In this document: positions 27,516 through 35,456 of the stretch, one piece after another | How the letters are laid out: the number at the start of each line of letters is the position of its first letter | How positions within the stretch are numbered: position 1 is the first letter of the stretch | DNA from: Labilithrix sp. | Lineage (GTDB): Bacteria; Myxococcota; Polyangia; Polyangiales; Polyangiaceae | Reading direction: 5' to 3' | Length of the DNA: 64,000 bases | NCBI GenBank assembly: GCA_028287035.1 | Contig: JAQBQL010000174.1 | Span: 1-64,000, forward strand | Notes under the pieces: model-generated | What the model was told of the DNA's origin: nothing | What the model saw: only the letters and a program-made list of their open reading frames with translations | Database searches by the model: none | Made by a program: the position numbers and the translations under genes

Positions 27516-28436
27516 GTGAGGCTCACGTCCGCTGCCATGGTCGGATCGGCCCTCGCGCTCGTGACGGTGATCACCCCCCGCGCGGCCCACGCGCAAGGCT
27601 CCGACACCGACCGGCAGATCGCCCAGCAGCTCTTCGACGACGGCCGCACGCTGATGGCCGAGCGCCGCTTCGCCGAGGCCTGCCCCAAGTTCGCGGAGAG
27701 CCAGCGGCTCGACCCCGGCGGCGGCACGCTCCTCAACCTCGCCTTGTGTCACGAGCAGGCGGGCAAGACCGCGACCGCGTGGTCGGAGCTCCGCGACGCG
27801 CTCGGTCAGGCCGTGAAGGACGGGCGCACCGATCGCCAGGAGATCGCCCAGGCGCACATCGACACGCTCGCGCCCCGGCTCTCGCGGCTGATCGTCGAGG
27901 TCCCGTCGCAACTTGCCGCGCGCGACCCCGTCATCCTCCTCGACACCTCACGGCTTCCGGTCGCCGCGTGGAACACGCCGATTCCGGTCGACCCGGGGCA
28001 GCATCGCGTGACCGTCTCGGGGCCGGGGGCGACGAGCGCGACGGTCGACGTGACCGAGCCGGGGCGCACCTACACGGCGACCCTGCCGGCGCTCGCCGAC
28101 GAGCCCTCGCACGAGCCCGCGGTCATCGGTCCTCCGGCGCCCGCCAGCACCGCTCGGTCGCCGGCGTTCTGGCCGGTGCTCGGCGGCGGCGGCGCGCTGC
28201 TCGTGACGAGCCTCGTGACCGGCCTCGTGGCGAGCTCGGCGGACCGCTACGTGAGCGACAACTGCTCGGCCGCCCGCGACTTCTGCCGCGTCGACGATGC
28301 CGGCGCCGCGGCGACGCGCGCGAAGACGTTCGCGTGGGTGAGCACCATCGCGCTCGTGGTCGGCGCCGCGACCGTGGTCACCGCGTTCCTCCTTCCCTCG
28401 CCTCGCGCGCGCGCCTCCGGGACCGCGATGCGCTGA
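27516..28436 (+). CDS. Exported TPR/PEGA-like protein
   Basis: This 306-residue protein starts with GTG. It has a signal peptide ending near Ala26 (AHAQ). A TPR-like unit follows: 'LFDDGRTLMAERRFAEACPKFAESQRLDPGGGTLLNLALCHE' (in parts), a phrase very common in Polyangia. Residues about 125-190 form a small beta domain of the PEGA type (PIPVDPGQHRVTVSGPG). Two C-terminal hydrophobic helices near 210-230 and 270-292 flank a Cys-bearing loop. The same architecture occurs at 60068 and 63478. It is convergent with the L,D-transpeptidase gene, 6 bp away. Its role is unknown; such proteins often accompany kinases. Confidence 0.78.
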   Translation: MRLTSAAMVGSALALVTVITPRAAHAQGSDTDRQIAQQLFDDGRTLMAERRFAEACPKFAESQRLDPGGGTLLNLALCHEQAGKTATAWSELRDALGQAVKDGRTDRQEIAQAHIDTLAPRLSRLIVEVPSQLAARDPVILLDTSRLPVAAWNTPIPVDPGQHRVTVSGPGATSATVDVTEPGRTYTATLPALADEPSHEPAVIGPPAPASTARSPAFWPVLGGGGALLVTSLVTGLVASSADRYVSDNCSAARDFCRVDDAGAAATRAKTFAWVSTIALVVGAATVVTAFLLPSPRARASGTAMR

Positions 28437-28442
28437 GGGCCC

Positions 28443-30011
28443 TTACTTGTGCACGACGACGCGCGTGCCCGGATTCTCCTTCGTCGCGCGCACGCCGTGC
28501 CAGCCCTCGGGGAGGTTCGGGCCTGCCCAGTCGAAGATGTGGTGCGCGTCGTGGGGCGTGAGGTTCACGCAGCCGTGGCTGCGCTCACGGCCGAAGGAGG
28601 AGTGCCAGAACGCGCCGTGCAGCGCGAAGCTCTTCTCGAAGTACATGACCCAGGGCACGTCCTCGATGCGGTACGTGCCGTCGGACGCGCCGTCGTCGTC
28701 CATGGTGGTCGAGATGTGCTTCTCGCGGATGCGGAAGCTCCCCTCGACCGTGCGGTGGTCCTTCTCGGGATCGGCGTTGCGCCGGCCGGTGGACACGATG
28801 GTCGCGTAGACCGGCTTGTCGCCCTCGAACGCGACGAGCGCCTGCGAGCCGAGGTCGACGTCGATCCACTTCTCGCCGGGCTGCACGTCCGAGGGCACCT
28901 TCGGGAGCTGCACGACGGCGACGTCGATGTCGCGCACCATGAAGCCCTTGTCGGTCTCCCAGTAGACGCGGTCGTGCGCCGATTCGTGCTTGCCGGTGAG
29001 GCTCAGGATGGAGAAACGTTCGAGGTGCTCGCCGCGGACGACGCCGTCCGCCTTGTCGTTCGGATCCATCGTCGTCTCGTGCGCGCGCGTGCCGACGACG
29101 AACGCGAGCGGGAGCTTCCGCTTCTCGTTCGTGTCGGTCAGGGCGATGCCCTCGAACTCGGTCTTCGGCTCGTGGACGATGAGGTGGTCCTTGGGCGCCA
29201 GGAAGCCGCTCATCGTGTGCCAGAAGACGCCGGAGCGGCCGTCGATCTTCTTGTCGAGCGACAGGTAGAAGCCCTTCAGCATGCGGAGAGCGACGAGCTC
29301 GGACTCGCCCTTCAGGTCGTCGAAGCTGACCGTGGGCTTGGCGCTGCCGGAGTCCTTCAGGTACGCGGGGAGCGCCTCGCCGTTCTCCTGGAGCTTCTTC
29401 GCGATGTCGCTCGCCTTTCTGCCCTTGCCGACCGCGAGCGTCTTCTCGTTCTCCTTGCGCTCGCTCTTCAGCGGCATCCGGCGATAGAGCGGCGTGCCCG
29501 GCGTCAGGTTGAGGCCGTACTCGTACGGGAGGTTCCGATCGAGGTACGGCAGGTGGGGCGCGAACCGGAGCTCCTTGTGCTTCGGATCGGTGGTGACGAA
29601 CTTCCCGCAGACGAAGCCGCCGGCGACGAGCTCGTACCAGCCCTCGGTGCAGTTCGCCTTCGACAGCACGCCGTTCTTGGCGAGGGCATGCTCGCCCTTC
29701 CGGAGGTAGCCGGCGCGGATGACGCCCTGCCGCTCCTCGGCGGTCTTCGCGGGGTCCTTGGCCGGCCACTCGGGCGCGCTGAAGATCGGCGCCTGCACGG
29801 CGAACGCGATGAGGTCGGTGCCTTCCGGCTTCGGCTTCGCGGGGGCGGCCTCCTCGGCCTTCGCGGGAGCGGGAACGTCGGCGGTCCGCTCGGCCATGCT
29901 GCCTTGCTGGGCCCCCGCGTCGGCCTGCTCGGACCCCGACGGATCCCGCTGGGCACGCGCGCACGCGGCCATTCCGGCGATCACGGCGAGGACGAGCGGG
30001 TAGCGGCGCAC
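28443..30011 (-). CDS. L,D-transpeptidase lipoprotein
   Basis: This 522-residue enzyme forms 3-3 cross-links or attaches proteins to peptidoglycan. The GTG start at 30011 gives a signal with lipobox Met-Ala-Ala-Cys (Cys17). A long linker leads to an SH3-like part near residues 70-150. The YkuD catalytic domain lies in the C-terminal 150 residues: H-G-A-F-W-H, then S-H-G-C481-V-N-L-T-P, with Cys481 as the nucleophile. The substrate strand 'WIDVDLGSQALVAFEGDKPVYATIVSTG' is also typical. The protein is longer than minimal family members because of the N-terminal region. It lies 46 bp upstream of no other enzyme on this strand. Confidence 0.92.
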   Translation of the reverse strand: MRRYPLVLAVIAGMAACARAQRDPSGSEQADAGAQQGSMAERTADVPAPAKAEEAAPAKPKPEGTDLIAFAVQAPIFSAPEWPAKDPAKTAEERQGVIRAGYLRKGEHALAKNGVLSKANCTEGWYELVAGGFVCGKFVTTDPKHKELRFAPHLPYLDRNLPYEYGLNLTPGTPLYRRMPLKSERKENEKTLAVGKGRKASDIAKKLQENGEALPAYLKDSGSAKPTVSFDDLKGESELVALRMLKGFYLSLDKKIDGRSGVFWHTMSGFLAPKDHLIVHEPKTEFEGIALTDTNEKRKLPLAFVVGTRAHETTMDPNDKADGVVRGEHLERFSILSLTGKHESAHDRVYWETDKGFMVRDIDVAVVQLPKVPSDVQPGEKWIDVDLGSQALVAFEGDKPVYATIVSTGRRNADPEKDHRTVEGSFRIREKHISTTMDDDGASDGTYRIEDVPWVMYFEKSFALHGAFWHSSFGRERSHGCVNLTPHDAHHIFDWAGPNLPEGWHGVRATKENPGTRVVVHK

Positions 30012-30056
30012 GAGGAGCCCTTTTCTGGTCCAGCCGCCGGCCGGCTGCAAGGGGGG

Positions 30057-30665
30057 TCAGTACTCGGGGGCGGGAACCCTCAGCTGCGCGCGGAGGACCG
30101 GCTCGAGGACGGCGCGCATGTGGTCGACCTGGCCGCCGATCGCCTCGGCGAGCTGCGGACGCCCCCCGTGGGCGAAGGCGTCGCGGCCCGCACGCCCGAG
30201 CGCCTCGATGGCGCCCGACCCGACCACCTTGAGGGTCCGGTGGACGGCGGCGCCGACGCGCTCGACGCTCGCCTCGTGCAGCCACCCGCGCTCGGCGGCG
30301 AGGTCGAGCGCGAGGGCGAAGGCGATCGACTGTCCGAACGCGTCGTAGCTCTTCTTCACGTCGAGCACGACCGCCAGCTTGCGGACCACGAACCGCGCGG
30401 CGCCCACCGCGACCGACTTCGCGATCGAGCTCGGCTCCTCGTCGAAGTAGGCCTTCACGAGCACCTCGGGCAGCTCGCGGGGTGACGTCAGGCCGTGCCG
30501 GGCGAGCACCTTGCCGGCGATCCGGCGGAGGAGCCGCGCGAAGAGCCAGTCGTCCACGAAGGGTACCGGGACGAACGGGGTGGCGCCGGCCCCGAACGCC
30601 TCGACCAGCACCTCGCGGGCGATGGCGCGCGCACGCGTCGAGTCGGCGGAAGGTCGGTCGCTCAT
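30057..30665 (-). CDS. Unknown helical protein
   Basis: This 202-residue protein has no signal peptide. Recognisable parts are 'PFVPVPFVDDWLFARLLRRIAGKVLARHG' (in fragments VPFVDDWLF and LLRRIAG), 'SVAVGAARFVVRKLAVVLDVKKSYDAFGQSIAFALALDLAAERGWL' type amphipathic helices, and a basic C-terminal part (HMRAVLEPVLRAQLRV). The Pro-Phe-Val-Asp-Asp start resembles some membrane-associated EcsC-like proteins, but I cannot assign a family. It is divergent from the hydrolase lipoprotein gene at 30717 and lies 45 bp from the L,D-transpeptidase start, on the same strand, so it could be co-transcribed with that gene. Confidence 0.65.
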   Translation of the reverse strand: MSDRPSADSTRARAIAREVLVEAFGAGATPFVPVPFVDDWLFARLLRRIAGKVLARHGLTSPRELPEVLVKAYFDEEPSSIAKSVAVGAARFVVRKLAVVLDVKKSYDAFGQSIAFALALDLAAERGWLHEASVERVGAAVHRTLKVVGSGAIEALGRAGRDAFAHGGRPQLAEAIGGQVDHMRAVLEPVLRAQLRVPAPEY

Positions 30666-30716
30666 ACGAGCGATCTACCAGGTCACACTTCCGGTCGCCC
30701 GCCCGACGACCGGGAG

Positions 30717-31598
30717 ATGTCCTCCGCGCCCGTCCCGTCCTCGCCTGCGCCCGGCTGCCGTCTCGGCGTGCTCCTCCTCCTCGCCGCTGCGGCATGCGGC
30801 GGCGGCACGGCCGCGAAGAGCCAGCCCGAGCGGCGGGACGGCGGCGCGGCGGAGGCGGCGGTCGACGCGGGCCTCCATGCGAGCGCGGCGCCGGCGGAGG
30901 CAGCAGCAGATCCGGTCCCGGAGCCCGAGGCGGCGCCGCGGATCGAGCGCATCCGGGTGCCCGGCGACGCCGCGGCGACGGTCGTGCGAGGCGCGACCTC
31001 GAGCCCGCCGACCACCGTGTTCCTGCCCGGCGTCTGCTCGAACGTGGCCGGCTACCTCCCCGGGTTCGCGGAGGCGGCGCGCCGACAGGGCGGCGTCGTC
31101 GGCATCGACGGCGACCAGCCGTGCGGCGACCTGAAGGACTTCCACACCTTCAGCTGGGACGCGGGCAAGGCGAACGCGCGGATCGAGGCGGCGCTCGCGG
31201 CCGCGGGGCTCGCCGAGATCCCGCGCGAGGGCCTCACGCTCATCGGCTACTCGCAGGGCGAGGCGCTCGCCGAGCAGCTCTCCGCGCGGTGGCCTTCGCG
31301 CTATCCGCGCCTCGTGCTCATCGGGGCGCCGAAGGATCCCTCCGCGGCCGCGCTCGGCCGGGCACGCGCGGTCGTCACGATGTCCTGCTCGCGCGACGTG
31401 CCGGCGAAGATGCAGGCGGCGAGCGCGCGCGTCGCGCGGGCCGGCATCCCGAGCCGCTACCTCGAGATGCCGGGCTGCACGCACGGCATGCTCGCCGACG
31501 GCGACCGGGTGTTCGGCGAGACCTTCGCGTGGCTGCGCGAGAACGAACGGCCGCTGCGTGGCGACGCGGTGGCGGTCCGCCTGGTCGGCGCCGAGTGA
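30717..31598 (+). CDS. Alpha/beta hydrolase lipoprotein
   Basis: This 293-residue protein has a lipobox (Ala-Ala-Ala-Cys, Cys27) and a long Ala/Glu/Pro linker to about residue 85. The hydrolase domain has 'TTVFLPGVCSNVAGYLPGF' (oxyanion region), the nucleophile elbow G-Y-S-Q-G-E, the strand LVLIGAPKDPS with a possible acid, and a final His in 'PGCTHGMLADGDRVF'. Four Cys may pair (VCSN, PCGD, SCSR, GCTH). Substrate is unknown. The ATG at 30717 was chosen for the signal peptide; the frame upstream overlaps the divergent gene. Confidence 0.75.
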   Translation: MSSAPVPSSPAPGCRLGVLLLLAAAACGGGTAAKSQPERRDGGAAEAAVDAGLHASAAPAEAAADPVPEPEAAPRIERIRVPGDAAATVVRGATSSPPTTVFLPGVCSNVAGYLPGFAEAARRQGGVVGIDGDQPCGDLKDFHTFSWDAGKANARIEAALAAAGLAEIPREGLTLIGYSQGEALAEQLSARWPSRYPRLVLIGAPKDPSAAALGRARAVVTMSCSRDVPAKMQAASARVARAGIPSRYLEMPGCTHGMLADGDRVFGETFAWLRENERPLRGDAVAVRLVGAE

Positions 31599-31727
31599 CG
31601 CCGCGCGCCGCCCGCTGACGCCCCACGCGGCCCGATGTGTCCCGGCCGCGCACCCGCGCGCACCCATCGCGGTCGTCACCGGCGACCCGGGGGCGCGGGA
31701 CGGCGCGCCGTGAGATACTGGTCGTCG

Positions 31728-32360
31728 ATGCGCGCGCGGCTCGGCGGAACGACCCTGGGAGTGACGACGGTCCTCGTGACCGTCGCGATCTCGCTCGCCG
31801 CCGCCAGCGGGTGCCTCGACAAGCCCGAGTTCACGACGCTCGAGGACGCGGTCGCGCAAACGGACACCGGGACCGGGTCGCCCGGCGACGACGCGGCGCC
31901 CGCGGACGACGCGGCGACGGTCGACGAGCCCGCGCCCGGAGATCCCGCGCACGACGCATGCGTCGCCGCCTGCCCGAGCCCCGGCGTGTGCGAGGGAGCG
32001 ACGTGCGCCATCACGTGCAACAGCGGCGGCGGCCCCGGCACGGGGTGCAAGGCAGTCACCTGCCCGGCGGGCATCCCTTGCCAGGTGAAGTGCATCGGGA
32101 CCAAGGCGTGCGAGTCGGTGCAGTGCGGCACGGCTTCGAGCTGCAACGTCGAGTGCAACGGGGACACCGCGTGCGGCAAGGTGACGAGCGCCGCACCGGC
32201 GACCGCCCTCGTCTGCGCGGGGCGGAACGCGTGCAAGGACCCGCGCTGCACCGGTGATACGTGCACAATACAATGTGGCATGGATTCGTGCCAGTACATG
32301 GGCGCCCAGTGCTGCGCCACGACGTGCACGTTCAACGGCTTCCCCGGCCACTGCAACTGA
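31728..32360 (+). CDS. Cys-rich repeat lipoprotein
   Basis: This 210-residue protein has a lipobox (Ala-Ser-Gly-Cys, Cys29), an acidic linker (GDDAAPADDAATVD), and then a Cys-rich domain of about 125 residues with more than 20 Cys. Units of the form C-x-V-x-C-x-G-x-x-A-C repeat: 'CQVKCIGTKACESVQC', 'CNVECNGDTACGKV', 'CTIQCGMDSCQY'. The fold is probably a disulfide ladder or beta-solenoid on the surface. It is a paralogue of the protein at 61041-62111, which has the same unit pattern. Function is unknown. Confidence 0.8.
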   Translation: MRARLGGTTLGVTTVLVTVAISLAAASGCLDKPEFTTLEDAVAQTDTGTGSPGDDAAPADDAATVDEPAPGDPAHDACVAACPSPGVCEGATCAITCNSGGGPGTGCKAVTCPAGIPCQVKCIGTKACESVQCGTASSCNVECNGDTACGKVTSAAPATALVCAGRNACKDPRCTGDTCTIQCGMDSCQYMGAQCCATTCTFNGFPGHCN

Positions 32361-32410
32361 CCGCTTTCATCTCTCCCCAACGGCCTCGGCACGGGTGATG
32401 ATGGCTCGAC

Positions 32411-34570
32411 ATGGTGCGCTCGGCTCCGCTCGGCAGGCTCCTCCTCGACACCGGTGTGCTCACGCAGGTGCAGCTCGACGAGATCCTGGTCGTCCAGCGC
32501 AACGACAAGCGCCGCCTCGGTGAGCTGCTCGTCGAACGCGGGCTCGTGAATCCGATCGAGCTCGCGCAGCTGTTGTCCCACCAGCTCAGCTGCCCGTGGA
32601 TCTCCCTGGCGCATCTCGAGCTGGCGCCCGACGTCATCGCGCTGCTGCCCGAGGAGCTCGTCCTCGATCACGGCGTCGTCCCGGTCCACCTGCGCATGTC
32701 GAACGGGCAGAAGGTGCTCTACGTCGCCACCGACGATCCGACGGACGACGTGGCGCTCGCCGAGTGCGCGGAGGCGGCCGGGATGCCGGTCCGCCCGATG
32801 GTCGCCATCACCGGTGACGTGCGCGACGCCATCGCGCGGCTCTACGGGACCGAGTCACGGCCGGATCCGACCTACTCGGCCAACGAGCAGCCGAAGAAGG
32901 CCGCCGAGGCGCCGCGCCCGCCGCCGCCGCTCCCGACGAGGAAGAAGACGAAGGCGACGGTGAAGGAGCCGGCCCGCCCCGTGACGGTGCCGCCCGAGAA
33001 CGTCGTCGAGCTCGCGCCCGAGAAGCTGCCGCGCCGGGCGCCGACGGTCCTCGTGCTCAACGCGCCCGACGCGTTCCTCGCCGGCTGTCGTGCCGCCGTC
33101 GAGGCGCTCGGCGCGACCATGGTCGACGGAAGCATCGTGCGCGCGGGCGACCTCGTCGCGACGCATCGCCCCTGCGCGATCGTGGTGACGGAGGACGTCT
33201 ACGCCTTCGACCGCAGCGGCCTCAACCGCCTCGCCCTCGACAACGACGCGCACCTCGTCGTGTGGAGCGAGGAGGTCGACGGCAAGCAGCTCCAGCCGCT
33301 CCTCGCCGGCGCCATCGAGCGCTGGTCACGCGTGTCCTACGAGAAGGGCGCGATCATCGACGGCCGCTACGAGCTGATGCGCGACCTCGGCCCGGCGATC
33401 ACCTCGAATGGCGGCGCACGGTGGGAGGTCCGGAACACCCGCACCGCTCGCCGCGCGCTGCTCGCCTTTGCGGTGCGTGCCGAGGGCGAGGGTCCCGTCA
33501 ACATGATCTGCGCCGAGCAGAAGGCGCTCGCGCGGGTCACGCATCACGGCGCCGTCGAGCTGCGCGACGCGGGCACGACGGAGCTCGGCGATCCGTACGT
33601 GGTGCTCGAGACCCTCGGCGGGCGGACGCTCGGCGGCCTCGTGGCCTCGAAGGCGAAGCTCCACGTGGAAGACGTGTCGGCGCTCATCGTGCAGGTGGCG
33701 GAGACGCTGTCGGCCGCGCATGCCGCGGGCGTGCTGCACAACGAGGTCGTCCCCGAGAACATCGTGGTGGCGCGCGACGCGTACGGCATCGAGCGCGTGA
33801 AGCTGGTCGGCTGGGGACACGCCACGCTCGGGGCGCCCGGGAAGGTCGATCCGAAGAAGGACGTCCTCGCCCTCGCGGTCTGCGCCTTCGAGGCGCTCAC
33901 GGGGCGCGCTCCCGAATCCGGCGCCGACGCCGCGAAGGCCGGCGAGGTCCCCGATCCGCTGATGCCGCTCCTCGTTCGCGCGCTCGCCCCCGACGCCGCC
34001 GTGTACTCCACGGCGCGGGAGCTCGCCCTCGCGTTCCAGCAAGCGATGCCGACCGCGCGCGAGCGCACGCAGCTGCTCGCCCACGCGCCGCGCTCGCGCG
34101 AGGTGCCCGCAGTGCGCGCGGTGCCGCCGCAGCCCGCCGCTCCGGCGGTCGAGGTCGGGACCGCCGTCACCGCTCCGGCGCCCGCGCCCATGGGACGCGA
34201 CCAGCGGCGATGGGTCCGCGCCGCGTACCGGACGCCCATCCGCATCGAGGTGCCCGGCATCGGGTCCATCGACGGCCGCACCGAGGACATCTCGGGCGGC
34301 GGCATGCTGGTCATCTCGCGCTTCGGCCTCAAGATCGGGACCGAGGTGACGGTGCGGTTCGCGCTACCGCTCGACGGGCGCGTCGTTTCGGAAGGCGCCG
34401 TGGTCAAGTGGCTGCGTCTCGCACGCACCAACGACACGATGGGCGGGCGGAACGCCTTCGGCCTCGAGCTCACCGCGGTGCTCCCCGAGACGCTGCGGCA
34501 GATCGAGCGCTACGTGAGCTTCCTCGGCACCGCGTCCGACGAGGAAGACCCGAAGAGCCGCACGTTCTGA
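32411..34570 (+). CDS. MshEN / receiver-like / pseudokinase / PilZ protein
   Basis: This 719-residue cytosolic protein joins four parts. Residues 1-150 look like an MshEN (type II/IV secretion ATPase N-terminal) domain, a known c-di-GMP binder (RLGELLVERGLVNPIELAQLL). Residues about 210-305 resemble a receiver fold (TVLVLNAPDAF, CAIVVTEDVYAF). Residues about 313-550 have a protein-kinase outline but lack function: the Gly loop is lost, the Lys is absent, HRD is H443-N-E and DFG is G467-W-G. Residues about 597-710 are PilZ with R603-xxx-R607 and D626-I-S-G-G-G. It thus probably senses c-di-GMP twice and acts as a scaffold. No ATPase domain follows MshEN. It is convergent with the crotonase gene. 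Confidence 0.85.
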   Translation: MVRSAPLGRLLLDTGVLTQVQLDEILVVQRNDKRRLGELLVERGLVNPIELAQLLSHQLSCPWISLAHLELAPDVIALLPEELVLDHGVVPVHLRMSNGQKVLYVATDDPTDDVALAECAEAAGMPVRPMVAITGDVRDAIARLYGTESRPDPTYSANEQPKKAAEAPRPPPPLPTRKKTKATVKEPARPVTVPPENVVELAPEKLPRRAPTVLVLNAPDAFLAGCRAAVEALGATMVDGSIVRAGDLVATHRPCAIVVTEDVYAFDRSGLNRLALDNDAHLVVWSEEVDGKQLQPLLAGAIERWSRVSYEKGAIIDGRYELMRDLGPAITSNGGARWEVRNTRTARRALLAFAVRAEGEGPVNMICAEQKALARVTHHGAVELRDAGTTELGDPYVVLETLGGRTLGGLVASKAKLHVEDVSALIVQVAETLSAAHAAGVLHNEVVPENIVVARDAYGIERVKLVGWGHATLGAPGKVDPKKDVLALAVCAFEALTGRAPESGADAAKAGEVPDPLMPLLVRALAPDAAVYSTARELALAFQQAMPTARERTQLLAHAPRSREVPAVRAVPPQPAAPAVEVGTAVTAPAPAPMGRDQRRWVRAAYRTPIRIEVPGIGSIDGRTEDISGGGMLVISRFGLKIGTEVTVRFALPLDGRVVSEGAVVKWLRLARTNDTMGGRNAFGLELTAVLPETLRQIERYVSFLGTASDEEDPKSRTF

Positions 34571-34580
34571 GGCGGCCGCT

Positions 34581-35402
34581 TCAGCCGTTGAAACGCGGCG
34601 GCCGCCGCTCCGCGAAGGCCTGAAAGGCCTCGGCGAGATCGGGCGAAGCAAGGAACGCCGCGTTCCATACCGCGACGAAGCGGTTCGCCTCGGCCACGCT
34701 CGCCTCCTCGCTGAACGCGAGCACCTGCTTGATGCCCTGCACGACGACCGCCGGGTTCGCGGCGATGTCCGCGGCGAGCTGGCGTGCCGCGACGAGCAGC
34801 GCGGCTTCGTCCTCGTACACGTCGTTGACGAGCCCGATGCGGAGCGCACGGTCGGCGTCGATGTCCCGGCCGGTGTACGCGAGCTCGCGCGCATGCGCCG
34901 GGCCCACGATCCGGGGCAGCCGGGCCAGGCTGCCGAGGTCCGCCACGATCGCGACCTTCGCCTCGCGCACGCTGAACGTCGCGCCCCGCGCCGCAATCCG
35001 GATGTCACAGGCGCTGACGAGGTCGACGCCGCCGCCGATGCACGGCCCCGCGATCGCGGCGATCACGGGCTTGCGGCACCGCTCGACGAGGTCGATGCCG
35101 CGCTGGAGCTCGCCCACGAGGTCGAGGAGACGCGCCCGCTCCTTGGCGAGGTTGCCGGGGGCGACGTGCTGGAGCAGCGCAGGGGCCATCGCCTTCAGGT
35201 CGAGCCCGTAGCTGAAGACGCCGCCGCTGCCGCGCAGGATGACGGCGCGCACGCGGTCGTCGCGGTCGATGGCGGCAAAGACCCGCGGCAGCTCCTCGAA
35301 GAACGCCGGCCCCATCGCATTGCCCTTCCCCGGGCCGAGGAGGGTGACCTCGCCGATGCCGTCCGCGACCTCGATCTTCATCGATTCGTACGTGTTTTCC
35401 AC
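34581..35402 (-). CDS. Enoyl-CoA hydratase/isomerase, dienoyl-CoA-isomerase-like
   Basis: This 273-residue crotonase acts on fatty acyl-CoA in the cytosol. The oxyanion-hole parts are 'GVFSYGLDLKAM' and 'AGPCIGGGVDLVSACDIRIA'. The catalytic region is SVREAKVAIVADLGSLARLP, with E147 and D155. Their 8-residue spacing and the D-x-G-x-x-x-R-L-P phrase match delta3,5-delta2,4-dienoyl-CoA isomerase (ECH1) rather than classical hydratase, which has Glu there. Such an enzyme helps degrade unsaturated fatty acids with odd-position double bonds. The start is GTG, with TAGGAT 6 nt upstream. It is divergent from the alpha-2-macroglobulin gene across 54 bp. Confidence 0.87.
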   Translation of the reverse strand: MENTYESMKIEVADGIGEVTLLGPGKGNAMGPAFFEELPRVFAAIDRDDRVRAVILRGSGGVFSYGLDLKAMAPALLQHVAPGNLAKERARLLDLVGELQRGIDLVERCRKPVIAAIAGPCIGGGVDLVSACDIRIAARGATFSVREAKVAIVADLGSLARLPRIVGPAHARELAYTGRDIDADRALRIGLVNDVYEDEAALLVAARQLAADIAANPAVVVQGIKQVLAFSEEASVAEANRFVAVWNAAFLASPDLAEAFQAFAERRPPRFNG

Positions 35403-35408
35403 GCTGGC

Positions 35409-35414
35409 ATCCTA
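35409..35414 (-). promoter_or_regulatory. TAGGAT -10-like box, leaderless spacing
   Basis: On the minus strand TAGGAT ends 6 nt before the GTG start of the crotonase gene. No Shine-Dalgarno is visible between. It lies in the 54-bp divergent gap shared with the alpha-2-macroglobulin gene. Confidence 0.45.
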
Positions 35415-35456
35415 CTCCCTGGAATCGGTCGTGCAGAGCCGAGCGTTGTCCGCGCC

